From contig SMSO01000033.1 of assembly GCA_004764695.1 (NCBI GenBank), positions 1,565,001 through 1,629,000 of the forward strand: a stretch of DNA of 64,000 bases, in the 5' to 3' direction. Both the position numbers and the translations under genes were made by a program. Of the stretch, positions 40,789-50,794 are shown in pieces. Origin of the DNA: Schizochytrium sp. TIO01 (lineage: Eukaryota; Sar; Bigyra; Thraustochytrida; Thraustochytriidae). Below the pieces are notes generated by a model that made no database searches, had not been told where the DNA came from, and saw only the letters and a list, made by a program, of their open reading frames with translations. Position 1 is the stretch's first letter. Every line of letters starts with the position of its first letter.

Positions 40789-43140
40789 ATGTTGAGACTT
40801 CACCGCTGCAAAGGGCAGCGCCGGCGACCCATAGCGCATAGACTTCTAATATATTTTGCCTTTACCCTGACTGTCTTAGTACACTCTGCGAAGGCCGCAA
40901 GCAAGCCAAATATTATCCTGTATTATACTGATGATCTCGGTATTGGCGAGGTAAATCAGCAAGCTCCGGAATGGGCTGTATACGATGATATTCCATATGA
41001 TTCAACAATAGAAACTGACAAGGTAATCCATACCCCATCCTTAGAACGACTAGCCAAAGAGGGCGTTCGTATGATGCATAGCTACTCAAGCTCTCCTCTT
41101 TGCGGACCGGCACGCTACGCTTTACTGACTGGCATTCCAACAGGCAGAAGCCCGGTACGGGGTAACAACCTTGTACCTACTACGGAATACCCATTATCTG
41201 AAGATCAGCCTAATCTTGCACGATTACTACAAAATCAAGGGTACAAAACAATGATGGTTGGAAAGTGGGGCCTTGGCTATCAAGGCACAACCGGAGCTCC
41301 CTGGTTACAAGGTATTGATTCATTTTATGGCTACCTTACTCATGCAGAAGCGCATAGAGTATTTCCTGCATACCTCTGGGAATCGAGTGGAACCTCGTAT
41401 TCGAAGGTCACCTTTTCAGATAACAGCAAAGCGAGTGATAATAAATGCGTTTGTACCATGAATACGACAGATTGTGCCCTGGATGAAAATACTGGTCTCT
41501 ATCAAAATAGCAACAAGTGCACAAATGCAAATATGCTGTTTCGCAATAAAGCGGTCACATATATTGAAGATCACCTGAGCAGCTCACCCGATGTCCCTTT
41601 CTTTCTGTATTATGCGTGTATTGCCCCTCACAATGGATATTTTAGTCCAACAACGCAGAGATATCGTGATTTGACTAGTCCTGTGAGTACCTATGGGCGT
41701 TACACCGACCTGTTAGAAAGTATGCCATCGGGGGAGGTTGGTCATATTGCGGCTCTGACCCACGAAATGGATGCAAGTGTTGGTGTCTTGCTTGATTTGC
41801 TCGAGGAACACAACATTCGGGATGATACTATTTTTATTTTCACATCTGACAATGGACCACACATTACATTGGCTGGAGACGACGACTATTCTACAGAGAC
41901 TTTTCGTTCAACAATGCTTTTGCGTGGATATAAACGTAAGATTCTTGAAGGTGGCGTTAGAGAGCCAACGATCATTAGTTGGCCAGGGAAACTAGACGCA
42001 GGAACAACGTCACACATTCCTCATGTACACTACGATTTTCTACTTACCATTGCTGGCCTCATAGGAATGGATTCATCGAGCTCAGAACTTGACGCGTTCC
42101 GTGATACTGGCGCAAAATCATTTCACGAAGAGCTTTTAGCGCAAGATGATGGCGAGGGTTTTCGAGATTGGATGTCTACTGAGATTTGTTCATCCAATAG
42201 AGTAAACGCCACGGAAGGTTGTGATTTTTCTTTCTTTGATCTTCGCGATGAGGACAAAATGCTAAAACTTGTCCGACAAGAATACACGTACTATCTTTAT
42301 GATATTTTCAAGGACCCTTATGAGTTGTCTGATTTGAGTAGCACTGAACCTGATACATATGCATCAACCATGGAATACTTCGAAAATGGACATTTCCGCA
42401 CGAACTATTGCATATATAGCGAAAGGGAATGCGAACTGCTCACGCCAGCCCCTACTAGCAGTCCAACAACGCCTATGCCAACTGAAACCCCAACCAAAGA
42501 CCCGACGAGTGCGCCAACAGAGAGACCTACTCCTATACCAACGGATCCACCAACACCAAACCCAACGAGGGCACCCACGGGTCGGCCTTCAAAAACCCCA
42601 ACAAAACAACCAACTTCCAAGCCAACACCAAAACCTATAGAGAGCGGAAATAAACCGGGAGATGCAGCGATTTCTGACCGTAACGATTTAGTTCAATACG
42701 CCTACTTAGAAAATGCAAAATGCTCAGCGTCTGTTGCAGGTACATCAACACAGGAAGACCCATCTGACTGTTTGAATGCTTGCTCAAAGTTGAAAAACTG
42801 TAGATGGTTCGATTTCGACACGTCAGATGGAACATGTAACCTTTACACAAGTAAATCCTGTTCTTCCTCGTACAAGACTAGTCAAGATACTGACTTATAC
42901 GAAATGGACACTGTCATGCAAACTTTCGAAAGCACTGGAAGCCGTTGCACGCGAAACTATAAACGAATCACGATCAAGCGTAAGTTGTCCCGTGAACGAT
43001 GTGCATATGCATGTGCTATGCACTCCAGGTGTAACAACTTTGACTACATAGACGCTTCATCAAGTCAATGTCTGTTGTTCCGTGCTTGCAAGTCCATTGC
43101 AGCTTCAGGCGTGGAGTCTTACACTATGCCAATCGCATAG
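40789..43140 (+). CDS. Secreted sulfatase with Pro-Thr linker and C-terminal Cys-rich (PAN-like) modules
   Basis: 783 aa. Hydrolyses sulfate esters; the substrate is unknown. The ATG at 40789 (G at -3) gives a basic n-region followed by a hydrophobic stretch (LLIYFAFTLTVLVHSAKA) acting as signal peptide or anchor. Catalytic features: TDDLG (metal-binding Asp pair), LCGPARYALLTG with Cys105 as the residue converted to formylglycine in the CxPxR motif, GKWGLGY, and SDNGPH. Sequence such as GIDSFYGYLTHAEAHRVFPAYLW fits bacterial-type arylsulfatases of the GKWGLG subgroup. After the catalytic part comes a linker of PT repeats (about 42447-42640), then two Cys-rich modules with PAN/Apple-like spacing (CLNACSKLKNCRWFDFD; CAYACAMHSRCNNFDY), probably for binding carbohydrate or protein. 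Confidence 0.9.
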   Translation: MLRLHRCKGQRRRPIAHRLLIYFAFTLTVLVHSAKAASKPNIILYYTDDLGIGEVNQQAPEWAVYDDIPYDSTIETDKVIHTPSLERLAKEGVRMMHSYSSSPLCGPARYALLTGIPTGRSPVRGNNLVPTTEYPLSEDQPNLARLLQNQGYKTMMVGKWGLGYQGTTGAPWLQGIDSFYGYLTHAEAHRVFPAYLWESSGTSYSKVTFSDNSKASDNKCVCTMNTTDCALDENTGLYQNSNKCTNANMLFRNKAVTYIEDHLSSSPDVPFFLYYACIAPHNGYFSPTTQRYRDLTSPVSTYGRYTDLLESMPSGEVGHIAALTHEMDASVGVLLDLLEEHNIRDDTIFIFTSDNGPHITLAGDDDYSTETFRSTMLLRGYKRKILEGGVREPTIISWPGKLDAGTTSHIPHVHYDFLLTIAGLIGMDSSSSELDAFRDTGAKSFHEELLAQDDGEGFRDWMSTEICSSNRVNATEGCDFSFFDLRDEDKMLKLVRQEYTYYLYDIFKDPYELSDLSSTEPDTYASTMEYFENGHFRTNYCIYSERECELLTPAPTSSPTTPMPTETPTKDPTSAPTERPTPIPTDPPTPNPTRAPTGRPSKTPTKQPTSKPTPKPIESGNKPGDAAISDRNDLVQYAYLENAKCSASVAGTSTQEDPSDCLNACSKLKNCRWFDFDTSDGTCNLYTSKSCSSSYKTSQDTDLYEMDTVMQTFESTGSRCTRNYKRITIKRKLSRERCAYACAMHSRCNNFDYIDASSSQCLLFRACKSIAASGVESYTMPIA

Positions 43141-43294
43141 AAGTACCATATCATTATGATATTGATCTAGAATCTTCCATCCTACTTTGACCAACATTCG
43201 GTAGGAGAGACAGCTTTCTCTTGTCGTACCTATTTCACTAGATCATGATAGCCATAATTGTAATTCAAAATCAAATGATCTAATGATAATAACT

Positions 43295-43423
43295 TTATGG
43301 AGAGCCGGGGTGAGCTGCTTGAAACTTAGGGTCCCACTCAAGACGCTTGCGCGTAATCTCAGTCGGGGCGGTGTACTCGCTGCTTACGAATGGAGTCAGA
43401 AATGTAAAATGCGCAGCGGCCTC
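43295..43423 (-). pseudogene. C-terminal fragment of an epimerase paralogue
   Basis: 42 codons and a stop on the minus strand, beginning EAAAHFTFLTPFVSSEYTAP and continuing TEITRKRLEWDPK. This matches the C-terminal part of the intact epimerase at 44886-45767 (EEAAEHFTFLTPFVSTDYTAP, VITRTRLGWEPK). Most differences are at third codon positions, so the source copy diverged under selection before being cut off. The family ending (HPGLLEDL-type) is broken after AAHPGS by a stop. Upstream the homology stops abruptly at TTCTAAG|AG, which could be a truncation point or a 3' splice site. I found no preceding exon. Confidence 0.75.
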
Positions 43424-43666
43424 TTAGAATTTTTCCAGAGGTGAAAGAATAAACGAGGGTCAAGTAATACCTACTTTATTTTTACTATCTTTTGCATCTA
43501 TAAATCTTTCTTTTCCTTCTGATGTTTTCTGATGATGAAGTTTTTGTCGGAGGTCAACTTGCTTTGCTATTCTCTAAGAACGTAGAGCTATGTACCCAAG
43601 ATACTTGCTAACCAGCTAGACCATGTTTATAGAATCGTGCATTTAATTGTTTCCGCCTCAAGGTGC

Positions 43667-43703
43667 CGAAGCTTGCATCTTCCATTCTTAACTCCATTTG
43701 TTT
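43667..43703 (+). pseudogene. Second short epimerase-like remnant
   Basis: ATTCTTAACTCCATTTGT (18 nt) is identical to the intact epimerase at the codons for FLTPFV. A loosely similar patch precedes it (GAAGCTTGCATCTTCC compared with GAAGCTGCTGAGCACTTTAC). Homology stops after Val. It is so short that chance is not excluded, but it lies only about 250 bp from the first fragment and 1.2 kb from the intact gene. Confidence 0.4.
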
Positions 43704-44885
43704 GCCTCGGCGGCAATAGTAGTAAATCAACTTTTCCAAATGTTGCTTCGGCCAAAAGAAGATACCTCTCCACACTTCAACTTCTCACGCCCCCAGAACT
43801 AAGCTCGTCTCCACCGGACAACGGAATTGGAAACACTTTTATTGATATTAGAGACGCTTCGAACTTTAGAACTCGAACTACAAATAGGTAGGTAGGCTGT
43901 GGAAAGCACAACTCAGTCGCTCTTACCAGCCAAAGCCAAGGAACTTGCTAACCAAGGTTACCAGGATTTCACGCTCAGACCTTGAACTTTTCCGAAGTCA
44001 ACATCAAGTTGTGCACTATCTGTGCTGTCCGCAAACGATTATCTTAAATTCAACACCCTATCTACACACCTACTACCATTGGTAGTATTAAGAAATACCT
44101 TTAGTAATGTTTATGGACGGACCCCTGAGTTGCTTACCTGACGCTGCTAAATCTCAATTTCAGAGCCATTGTTTCTGGGTATTCGAATGCAAGTCTTTCT
44201 ACGGTCTAATGATCTGCGCAGATAGCTTACAAGGTATACTCTGTGAGCGATGTCACAGTTCCCCATGGACGAGTTCTACGTAGTATTGCTTGGACTACAA
44301 TTCGATAGGCCTCTCTCTACATACAGGCATTGATAGATAACATCATGCTATAGGAATTTAAGCAAATTAAATGTCGTGATATGTTGGTTATTGCAAGTTG
44401 GTCTTACACTTTAGCTTTAGACTTTTGACTTTTACCTTTGGAGCATAAACTTTTTCAGATACTCCTTATAAAACTTTGCTGATTCTTGAGCTTTGCTGAT
44501 ATGTGGTTTTTGGACAAGACACGTTGTAGGTTTACCCTTGTGCTATTAGGTGGTAGTGCCTGTTACTGTTTTGCTAATAAGGCGGCCTCCACATAGGCAC
44601 TCTTAGGTCGCACTTCGTATTGCTCGTAGCTCCTTTTAAATAAGTTTCCTGTGTGCAAGGTAAGCGTGCAACTTGCACAGCTAATTCAAGGCTGTCTTGT
44701 GTTGCATTACACGCAGTTAAGGACAGTGGAGTTAAGGTAAGGCAGGAGTAAGCTGGTTCTTAGATCGGAAGGCTTCACCAAGTCAGTGTGAGTGAAGGTA
44801 AATCAACCAAAACCTCTACCGAGATTGGATTGCTTAAAGACTTCTTCAAGTACTAGCCCAAAGGTTCTTCTCTGAAAGGTGCGAT

Positions 44886-45767
44886 ATGAAGGTATTTGTC
44901 ACTGGTGCTAGCGGATGGGTTGGCAGTGTTGTCACCAAGCTCCTGATCGAGCAAGGGCATGAAGTTTGTGGACTTGTGCGTTCAGATAATTCTGCTAGCC
45001 GAGTTGAGAATCTTGGTGCCACACCCATTCGCGGGAGTCTCGAAGATCTCGAGGTGATCAAATCTGCGAGCAATGACGCCGATGCCGTAATCCATACTGC
45101 ATTCAACCACGATGACTTCAACAAGTACCTTGAAAACTGTGAGGTTGATCGCAAGGTCATCAGCGCCATGCTTGATGCTCTCTCGGGCTCAGGGAAGAGT
45201 TTAATTGTTGCAACAGGACTTGTTGGACTCGGCGATGAGGAGTCTATGGCTGAAACCACAGGTGTCAAGGGCTTCCGAGGGGCAACGGAACCTATGCTTC
45301 TCAAGCGTGGTGAGAAGGAAAACGTAAGAGTCGCAAGCGTACGTCTGCCGCCATCCGTCCATGGAGTTGGTGACCAGGCATTCCTGAAGTACATCAACAA
45401 ATTCGCTACTGAGGCCAAAGTTTCTCCATACGTTCTCAACGGTAGCAACCGCTGGGCCACGGTTCACCGTGATGATGCTGCTAATGCCTTTGTGCTAGCA
45501 TTGACGAAAGGACCCGCTGGCCAGAGAATCCATGCTGTCGCGGAGGAGGTTCCATTCAAGGACATTGCAGAGGTGTTGGGAGAAAATTTGGATGTTCCTT
45601 GCAAATCAATGACTCCAGAGGAAGCTGCTGAGCACTTTACATTCTTAACTCCATTTGTGAGTACTGATTATACCGCCCCTACTGTAATCACCCGCACACG
45701 CCTTGGCTGGGAGCCAAAGAGCCCAGGACTGCTTGAGGACCTCCGTAACCCTGCGTATTTTGCATGA
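44886..45767 (+). CDS. NAD(P)-dependent epimerase/dehydratase family protein (extended/atypical SDR)
   Basis: 293 aa. The N-terminal Rossmann motif MKVFVTGASGWVGS has the TGxxGxxG pattern for NAD(P) binding, and DADAVIHTAF follows at the usual position. The usual YxxxK active-site pair of SDR enzymes is not evident at its expected place (ATEPMLLKRGEKENVRVASV), while RLPPSVHG and WATVHRDDAANAFVLAL fit a fungal/bacterial subgroup of NAD-dependent epimerase-like proteins of unknown substrate. No targeting sequence, so it is probably cytosolic. The start at 44886 begins the conserved strand. It converges on THOC1 (203 bp between stops). Fragments of a paralogue lie 1.2-1.6 kb upstream. Confidence 0.88.
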   Translation: MKVFVTGASGWVGSVVTKLLIEQGHEVCGLVRSDNSASRVENLGATPIRGSLEDLEVIKSASNDADAVIHTAFNHDDFNKYLENCEVDRKVISAMLDALSGSGKSLIVATGLVGLGDEESMAETTGVKGFRGATEPMLLKRGEKENVRVASVRLPPSVHGVGDQAFLKYINKFATEAKVSPYVLNGSNRWATVHRDDAANAFVLALTKGPAGQRIHAVAEEVPFKDIAEVLGENLDVPCKSMTPEEAAEHFTFLTPFVSTDYTAPTVITRTRLGWEPKSPGLLEDLRNPAYFA

Positions 45768-45970
45768 ACCCACTTTTCATGTTGATTGAAATGATTGGAG
45801 ATATGGCTCGGATTTCAGTCCATAAAGTCATGATAAATAACCTCGGTGATCACCTCTCATTTCCAAGTGCTCGAAGAGCATTCATTGAATCGTGATAAAA
45901 ATGGAAAAATAGGATTTAGTATTTGCAGCTACCCTGCTTCCAGCGCTTGCTTTGTCATGGTAGAATTAGT

Positions 45971-48644
45971 TCACTTTTCATCCACCTCCATGCCGCTATC
46001 AGCTGAGCCTTGTTTCTTCTTGCCTGCACCATTCTCATTGTCGCTGTCTTCGCTGTCGCTATCACTACTGCTGTCATCACTGTCACTGCTGCTGTCATCA
46101 CTATCACTGCTGCCACTACTCTTGTCATCCCCGTTGTCGTTGTCATCATCATCATCAGCATCTTTTTCGTCTTGCGTGTCCTCTCCATTGGTGTCTTGCG
46201 CGTCTTCTTCATCAGCTGCAGCAGTATTATCTGAACTCTTCTTATCATCGTCTTGTTTTGTAGGGATTGGCTTTTTCTTTTCCGACTCCTTAACATCCTC
46301 TGGTTCAGTTTCATTCGCCTTGTTGCTGTCTTCCATAATTTCGTCACCTGCAGAATCTTTCTCGTTTTGTTGAACTTCATTGTTTGCGTCTTCCTCCTTC
46401 TCTTGGCTTTGGTCTTCATTCGCGCTCCCAGTTCGGCGCTTCACCAAGAAAGATACGAGATCTTCAAGTTTTCCATTCTCAATTTTCTCAAGTGCTTCAA
46501 GGTTCGTTCTTGCCAAAAGACGAAAACCTCGCCAGCAATACGTAGGGTCGTTCTTTGGGTGATAGTCTTCCTCAATGCAATTTTCTGGGTCAATGGCGAC
46601 TTCCATGTCCTCCATGAAAACCTCAGTAGCAGGTGTAGGATTCGCTTCAGCTGTAGAAAGTGTATCTTGCCACTTGCTGATGTTTGACCGCCACAACTGG
46701 CGATTTGCTTTAACCTCAGTCTGCACTCGAGAAACACGGGCGGCCTTGGCACGTACCCGAGCGAGCTCTTCAGGATCCTGTGCTTCGCTTTCGTCCGTAG
46801 GTTGTCTTTCAAAGTTCGGGCACTTTGCTTGTTTCCACTGTATCCAATTACGCTCACGCGCGAGGATATGGTCAACATCTTGCACAAACTTCTCGCCATC
46901 TGGAGGAGTGTTTCGTAGAAGCTGTTCGACACGATACTCCAGGGCCACAAGACCAGTCGACTTATCTTCGAACTTTTTCAAAAGCGATTCTGAAATAGGT
47001 GCAGCAATTCCATGCGTATGGCGAAGTTGCTTGAGAGAATTGAGCAGTACAGAGAACTGACACAAGACATTCCGCCGCAGAGTTGGGTCTGTAAGCTGAA
47101 GGCGCAAAAGGCGACTACTGCTGAGGTACTTTGTGGGAAAGAACGATCCACTCGTGGTGTTTGTAGAATCAAGGTCTTCCATCTCTGTATCCATCGCATC
47201 ACTTGTTTTCCGCCGTTTGCTTGCGCGTGCAGCCATGGATTCTCGATCGAGGTCTGCCTGAGAAAAAGGATTTGATTCGAAGGCAGTAAGTACTACATTT
47301 GCAACTTCAGTAAATTGAGTCCAGGTTTTCACATCGCTGGCGCAGCCTCCCACTCTATCGACTCGAGACATGAAGAATCGCTGAAGTTCCCAGAAGCGGC
47401 TATACAACGTGTAATTGACCGCGTGTCGATCTGTGCTGGACGCAGCAACGGGGTCACTACTAGTTGTGCGCATGGTGTCATCGAAGGTGGACTCATCTTC
47501 GAAATCCGTCGAGTTACCCTCGTTATATGATCCAAGAAGATTCACACCGCTACGTTCTGACAAAGGAAATGCATAAGCAAGAAACATCATGACACGGCCA
47601 CAGAGAACAGTGTGATGGGACGCAGAAAGGCGACGTAGGAGGTAGTTTGCAATACGAAGCATGGCCATCTTTGATTTGGTAACCTTTTCAAAGGGCATGA
47701 GGTGCTTTGACGTAAGCACGCGGGTTCTGGATTCCACCATCACCCATGCAGGCTCCATGGCCTCGACTGTAATCGTTTGAAAGAGATCTTCGAACATAAG
47801 GAAGGCAAGTTCCTGACGCGCAAAGTTTGATTCTAGTGATAACATCAAACCAATGCTAATTAGACTATCTGCTCCCTCCAGACCTTTCTTCTGCAACAAT
47901 CTGTATTTTAAAAGGCCCAAGACCAAATAGAATTGACACATTCATTCCATGCATATTAGTTTTAAAAAATCGAATCATTCAAAATCAAACATCAGTCAGT
48001 TTCCAACATTGCCCCGGAACTTTGTAATCTGCCCTCGCTGACCCTACCTGTAGCAAAAACTAAAGACACCCTTCATCCATCTGCTGAGCGCAGCCGCAGG
48101 AGTACAAATGGATATTTATAGTGCTCTTGGATGGGTCTCTGCGATGAGCCATGCATGACGAGTAAGCATCCAAACCACAGGACGCAAGACACTTCATAGT
48201 TCAATCTCTCGGTACTATGTTTTCTATTTCAATAGCAGCAACGCCATGCAAGACAATTGTTTAAATGGTGGCTCATTTTCAAAAGCTTGTTCTTCGTTCA
48301 ACAGCCCTCATGATTATATAAAAGTGTCACAGTCCCGACTCGAAACTCTGATCATCTTGCGTATCAACGTACCTTCTTAGCGCAATGTTCACCGCAGAGC
48401 CAACTTCGTCTTGGGCTTCTGTGTCTGATACTCCTGAAGTGTTCACCAGAGCAGCTTTTGTCTCATGGCACTTTTCCATGAAAGTTTTGAGCGGAGCAAA
48501 GGTCGGGGCGCTAGCGGGATCTGATGCAGACGCAAGAGAAAGCTCGGCAGCGTGAGCAGCATCTATATCTGCCGCAACGGCGGAGCAGCATTCAGAGGCC
48601 GCTGCCTCAAGCGCTTGGACGCTCGCATCGAAGACAGCCGCCAT
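45971..48644 (-). CDS. THOC1: THO complex subunit 1 (THOC1/HPR1), two exons
   Basis: Part of the THO/TREX complex that couples transcription to mRNA packaging and export in the nucleus. Exon 1 is 48644-48373 and exon 2 is 47900-45971, joined across a 472-nt intron (47901-48372) with donor AAG|GTACGT and acceptor TACAG|A. The join keeps the frame (phase 2) and gives 733 aa. Exon 2 carries clear THOC1 sequence: NYLLRRLSASHHTVLCGR, FLAYAFPLSERSGVNL, LQLTDPTLRRNVLCQF, NPPDGEKFVQDVDHILARE. Exon 1 (MAAVFDASVQALEAAASECC) corresponds to the poorly conserved N-terminus; without it the protein starts too late relative to the human one. A basic SKRRKTSD stretch may be a nuclear localisation signal. The C-terminus is a long Asp/Glu/Ser-rich tail instead of the death-domain-like end of animal THOC1. 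Confidence 0.9.
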
Positions 48645-49549
48645 GACAGCGTTCAGGAAGCCAACGAATCAGGCTCTCTGCTGGGGCTTTTCAGCGTTTC
48701 AAAGACAGGCCAATATTGCGGAGCTGACCAGACACCAAGAGATGTCTTCGCAGCGTATACCGCGACGACGGCAGCAAGATCGTGGAATGCTAACGATTGA
48801 AACTTGAAGGCTCTCGAATCAAAGCCCCAAGTAAATCTAATTGCCATATAAACATATAAACGCCAACTACTAGTAGGTACGTAAATATTCCTATACCATA
48901 CTGTTAGCATGAGGAGATAGTCTTGCTAAATTATTTATATGTGCGGGACTAGTTTCTGACATCCTGTAGTGCATTTCTTATAACGAGTTCGTCCGTCTGT
49001 ATAAGATTAATTTCGCTGATGTAATGACATCTATAATTTTCTATCTGGACATTATCTTGTGATTGGTAAATTTTGTTGTGACTGCTTAAGGACTTTGAGA
49101 AGAAAACTGAAGCTTATTATTTACAAAAGGGGTGAATTAAATCAGAATGGAACAATCTATCAGGTGCAATAACGTTGGAGGATATGGTGATGGAACAAAT
49201 TAATAAAAGAGAGCTCCAGGATATAAAAAATTGTAGCTGCTTACTTGTTGGATGCTGCGTATATCTTTCCACATATCTACATAAAGAGCTTTAATATTGT
49301 ATCATTATATGGAGTTTTAACAATAATAATAATAATAATAATAATAATGATTCACGAAAAATGGCAATGAATAAAATAATCAAGGGTCAAAAGGCTATAG
49401 TGATAGTGTAGGGCAGAGTAGTTGAACCCCAGCTTGAAAGAGCAAAGGGCTGAATAGGAAAGTGTAAGGTGTGGAATTACGAAAGTAAGAATGAATATTC
49501 CCTTGCACAGTAGGACACAAGAATGCAAATATGAACACAGATAGCAGTT
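48645..49549. other. Intergenic region between THOC1 and the DCN1-like gene
   Basis: THOC1 promoter and the downstream region of the DCN1-like gene. It is AT-rich and contains an (AAT)n microsatellite at about 49321-49349. No gene is seen. Confidence 0.5.
49321..49349. repeat. (AAT)n microsatellite
   Basis: About nine AAT/ATA units without interruption, downstream of the DCN1-like gene. Confidence 0.85.
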
Positions 49550-50794
49550 TTAGGTGTCCGACATGGACAGATTTTTGCGTTTGGATTGCAACATGAGAAC
49601 AAAATCATCAATAACCAAGGGCCAAGCGCCAGTCTCAGAATCAAAGGCCTCAAAAAAGGCGTCACCTGTTTGCATACGCATCTTAATTAGATGTAAAGTT
49701 TGAACCCACAGGTCTCGCGAGATTCCCCTAACAGAATCCAACGAGCCTATGTACGCAAGAAAGTCACCAAGTAGGTCACATCTAGCGCGTTGCAAAATGA
49801 TTGGCCAAAGACTAAGTGCAACATCTTTATGAAGACACCGTTGACCTGGATCGCAGGCCCACCCATATGCAAACCTGTATACACTTGGGAATTCTGGATG
49901 GTCAATCTCCAACAGTGCTCTCAACTCCTCAAGTCTACCCGAAGTCCTAATCTCCTCCACGGTGCGCACCTGAAGAACCTCGAGCCCGGCAAGAAACTCT
50001 GTCCTCGTATAAACGCCAAGTTCGCGTGCCTTGAGTGCCCAAGAGAGCACAATCATGACAGGATCTTCGGGATGAACCCCAAGATCGTTACACAGGCGCA
50101 GCATTCCATCAGTCCCAATGCTCCCTGAGCCTCCATGATCCTTGTACAAATCAAAACTTGCCTCGCGGACCTCCTCTGCGCTACGAGGCACCATCGCTTG
50201 GCGACGGCGTTTCCTGAAACTCATAGTCTGACCAGATCCATCCGCACAACAGCCGCTCTCAAATCGGTACTGCGTCTGGTGCTGTAAATGGTTGTGGCCC
50301 TGGTCCATATCTTGTTGAAGATGATCCTGATGCTGCTGAAGTTGCAATTGATTTTGATTTTGGCTTCGCTGGGATAGATTTTGTTGTTGGTTTTGATGAA
50401 CGTGCTGTTGATTGCTGTGAAAGTGGCTCGGGAGATGATCAGAGTCCTGAGACTTGCCCTGAAGCTCGCGTTGGTGCTGCTGGAGGATTTGGTGAGCGTT
50501 CTGTGTCCTGGATAGCGGCGAGAGGGGCATGGCTTCGGAGTGGCCGCTTGCATCTCGAGAGCGCTTGGTAGAGACGAATGCACCGGACGCCATTTTGCGT
50601 TCGCGGGGCGATACCTCCCGAGCAGCTAAAGCCAGAGCAGATAGTTGTTCGTGTGTAAGAGAGGCAGGATCGCCAGACTCGCACTGCGCAAGAAAACGCC
50701 GGATGAGAGCACCTTGCTGGGGTGTCGGCGCGGAGGAGATGCCCAGTTTGAGCAGCGCCTCTCGAAGGTCAGCAACGCCGCCCTCACGAGACAT
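49550..50794 (-). CDS. DCN1-like protein with PONY domain (cullin neddylation factor)
   Basis: 414 aa. The C-terminal half (about 205-405) is a potentiating neddylation domain: ASFDLYKDHGGSGSIGTDGM, LCNDLGVHPEDPVMIVLSWA, and the closing GAWPLVIDDFVLML. DCN1 proteins bring the Ubc12~NEDD8 conjugate to cullins and so activate cullin-RING ubiquitin ligases. The N-terminus (about 1-65) may be a small UBA-like helical bundle. Between the two is a Gln/His/Asn-rich low-complexity stretch (about 105-175), unusual for the family and possibly disordered. A basic RKRRRQ patch precedes the PONY domain and may be a nuclear signal. The ATG at 50792-50794 is the first in frame. The plus-strand frames over the Gln-rich region are shadows. 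Confidence 0.9.
   Translation of the reverse strand: MSREGGVADLREALLKLGISSAPTPQQGALIRRFLAQCESGDPASLTHEQLSALALAAREVSPRERKMASGAFVSTKRSRDASGHSEAMPLSPLSRTQNAHQILQQHQRELQGKSQDSDHLPSHFHSNQQHVHQNQQQNLSQRSQNQNQLQLQQHQDHLQQDMDQGHNHLQHQTQYRFESGCCADGSGQTMSFRKRRRQAMVPRSAEEVREASFDLYKDHGGSGSIGTDGMLRLCNDLGVHPEDPVMIVLSWALKARELGVYTRTEFLAGLEVLQVRTVEEIRTSGRLEELRALLEIDHPEFPSVYRFAYGWACDPGQRCLHKDVALSLWPIILQRARCDLLGDFLAYIGSLDSVRGISRDLWVQTLHLIKMRMQTGDAFFEAFDSETGAWPLVIDDFVLMLQSKRKNLSMSDT

Larger units (their letters stand above)
43141..44885. other. Intergenic region with epimerase remnants
   Basis: Spacer between two plus-strand genes. Apart from the remnants listed separately (43295-43423 on the minus strand, about 43667-43703 on the plus strand) it contains a TATAAAA box at 44467-44473, 419 nt before the epimerase ATG, and GTAGGTAGGT-type repeats near 43886. 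No complete gene is seen. Confidence 0.45.

Noticed and set aside
42405-42620. Minus-strand frame rich in VGV repeats
   Set aside because: Complement of the Pro-Thr linker of the sulfatase.
45846-46373. Plus-strand Ser/Leu-rich frame opposite the THOC1 tail
   Set aside because: Composition is explained as the complement of the Asp/Ser/Glu repeats of THOC1.
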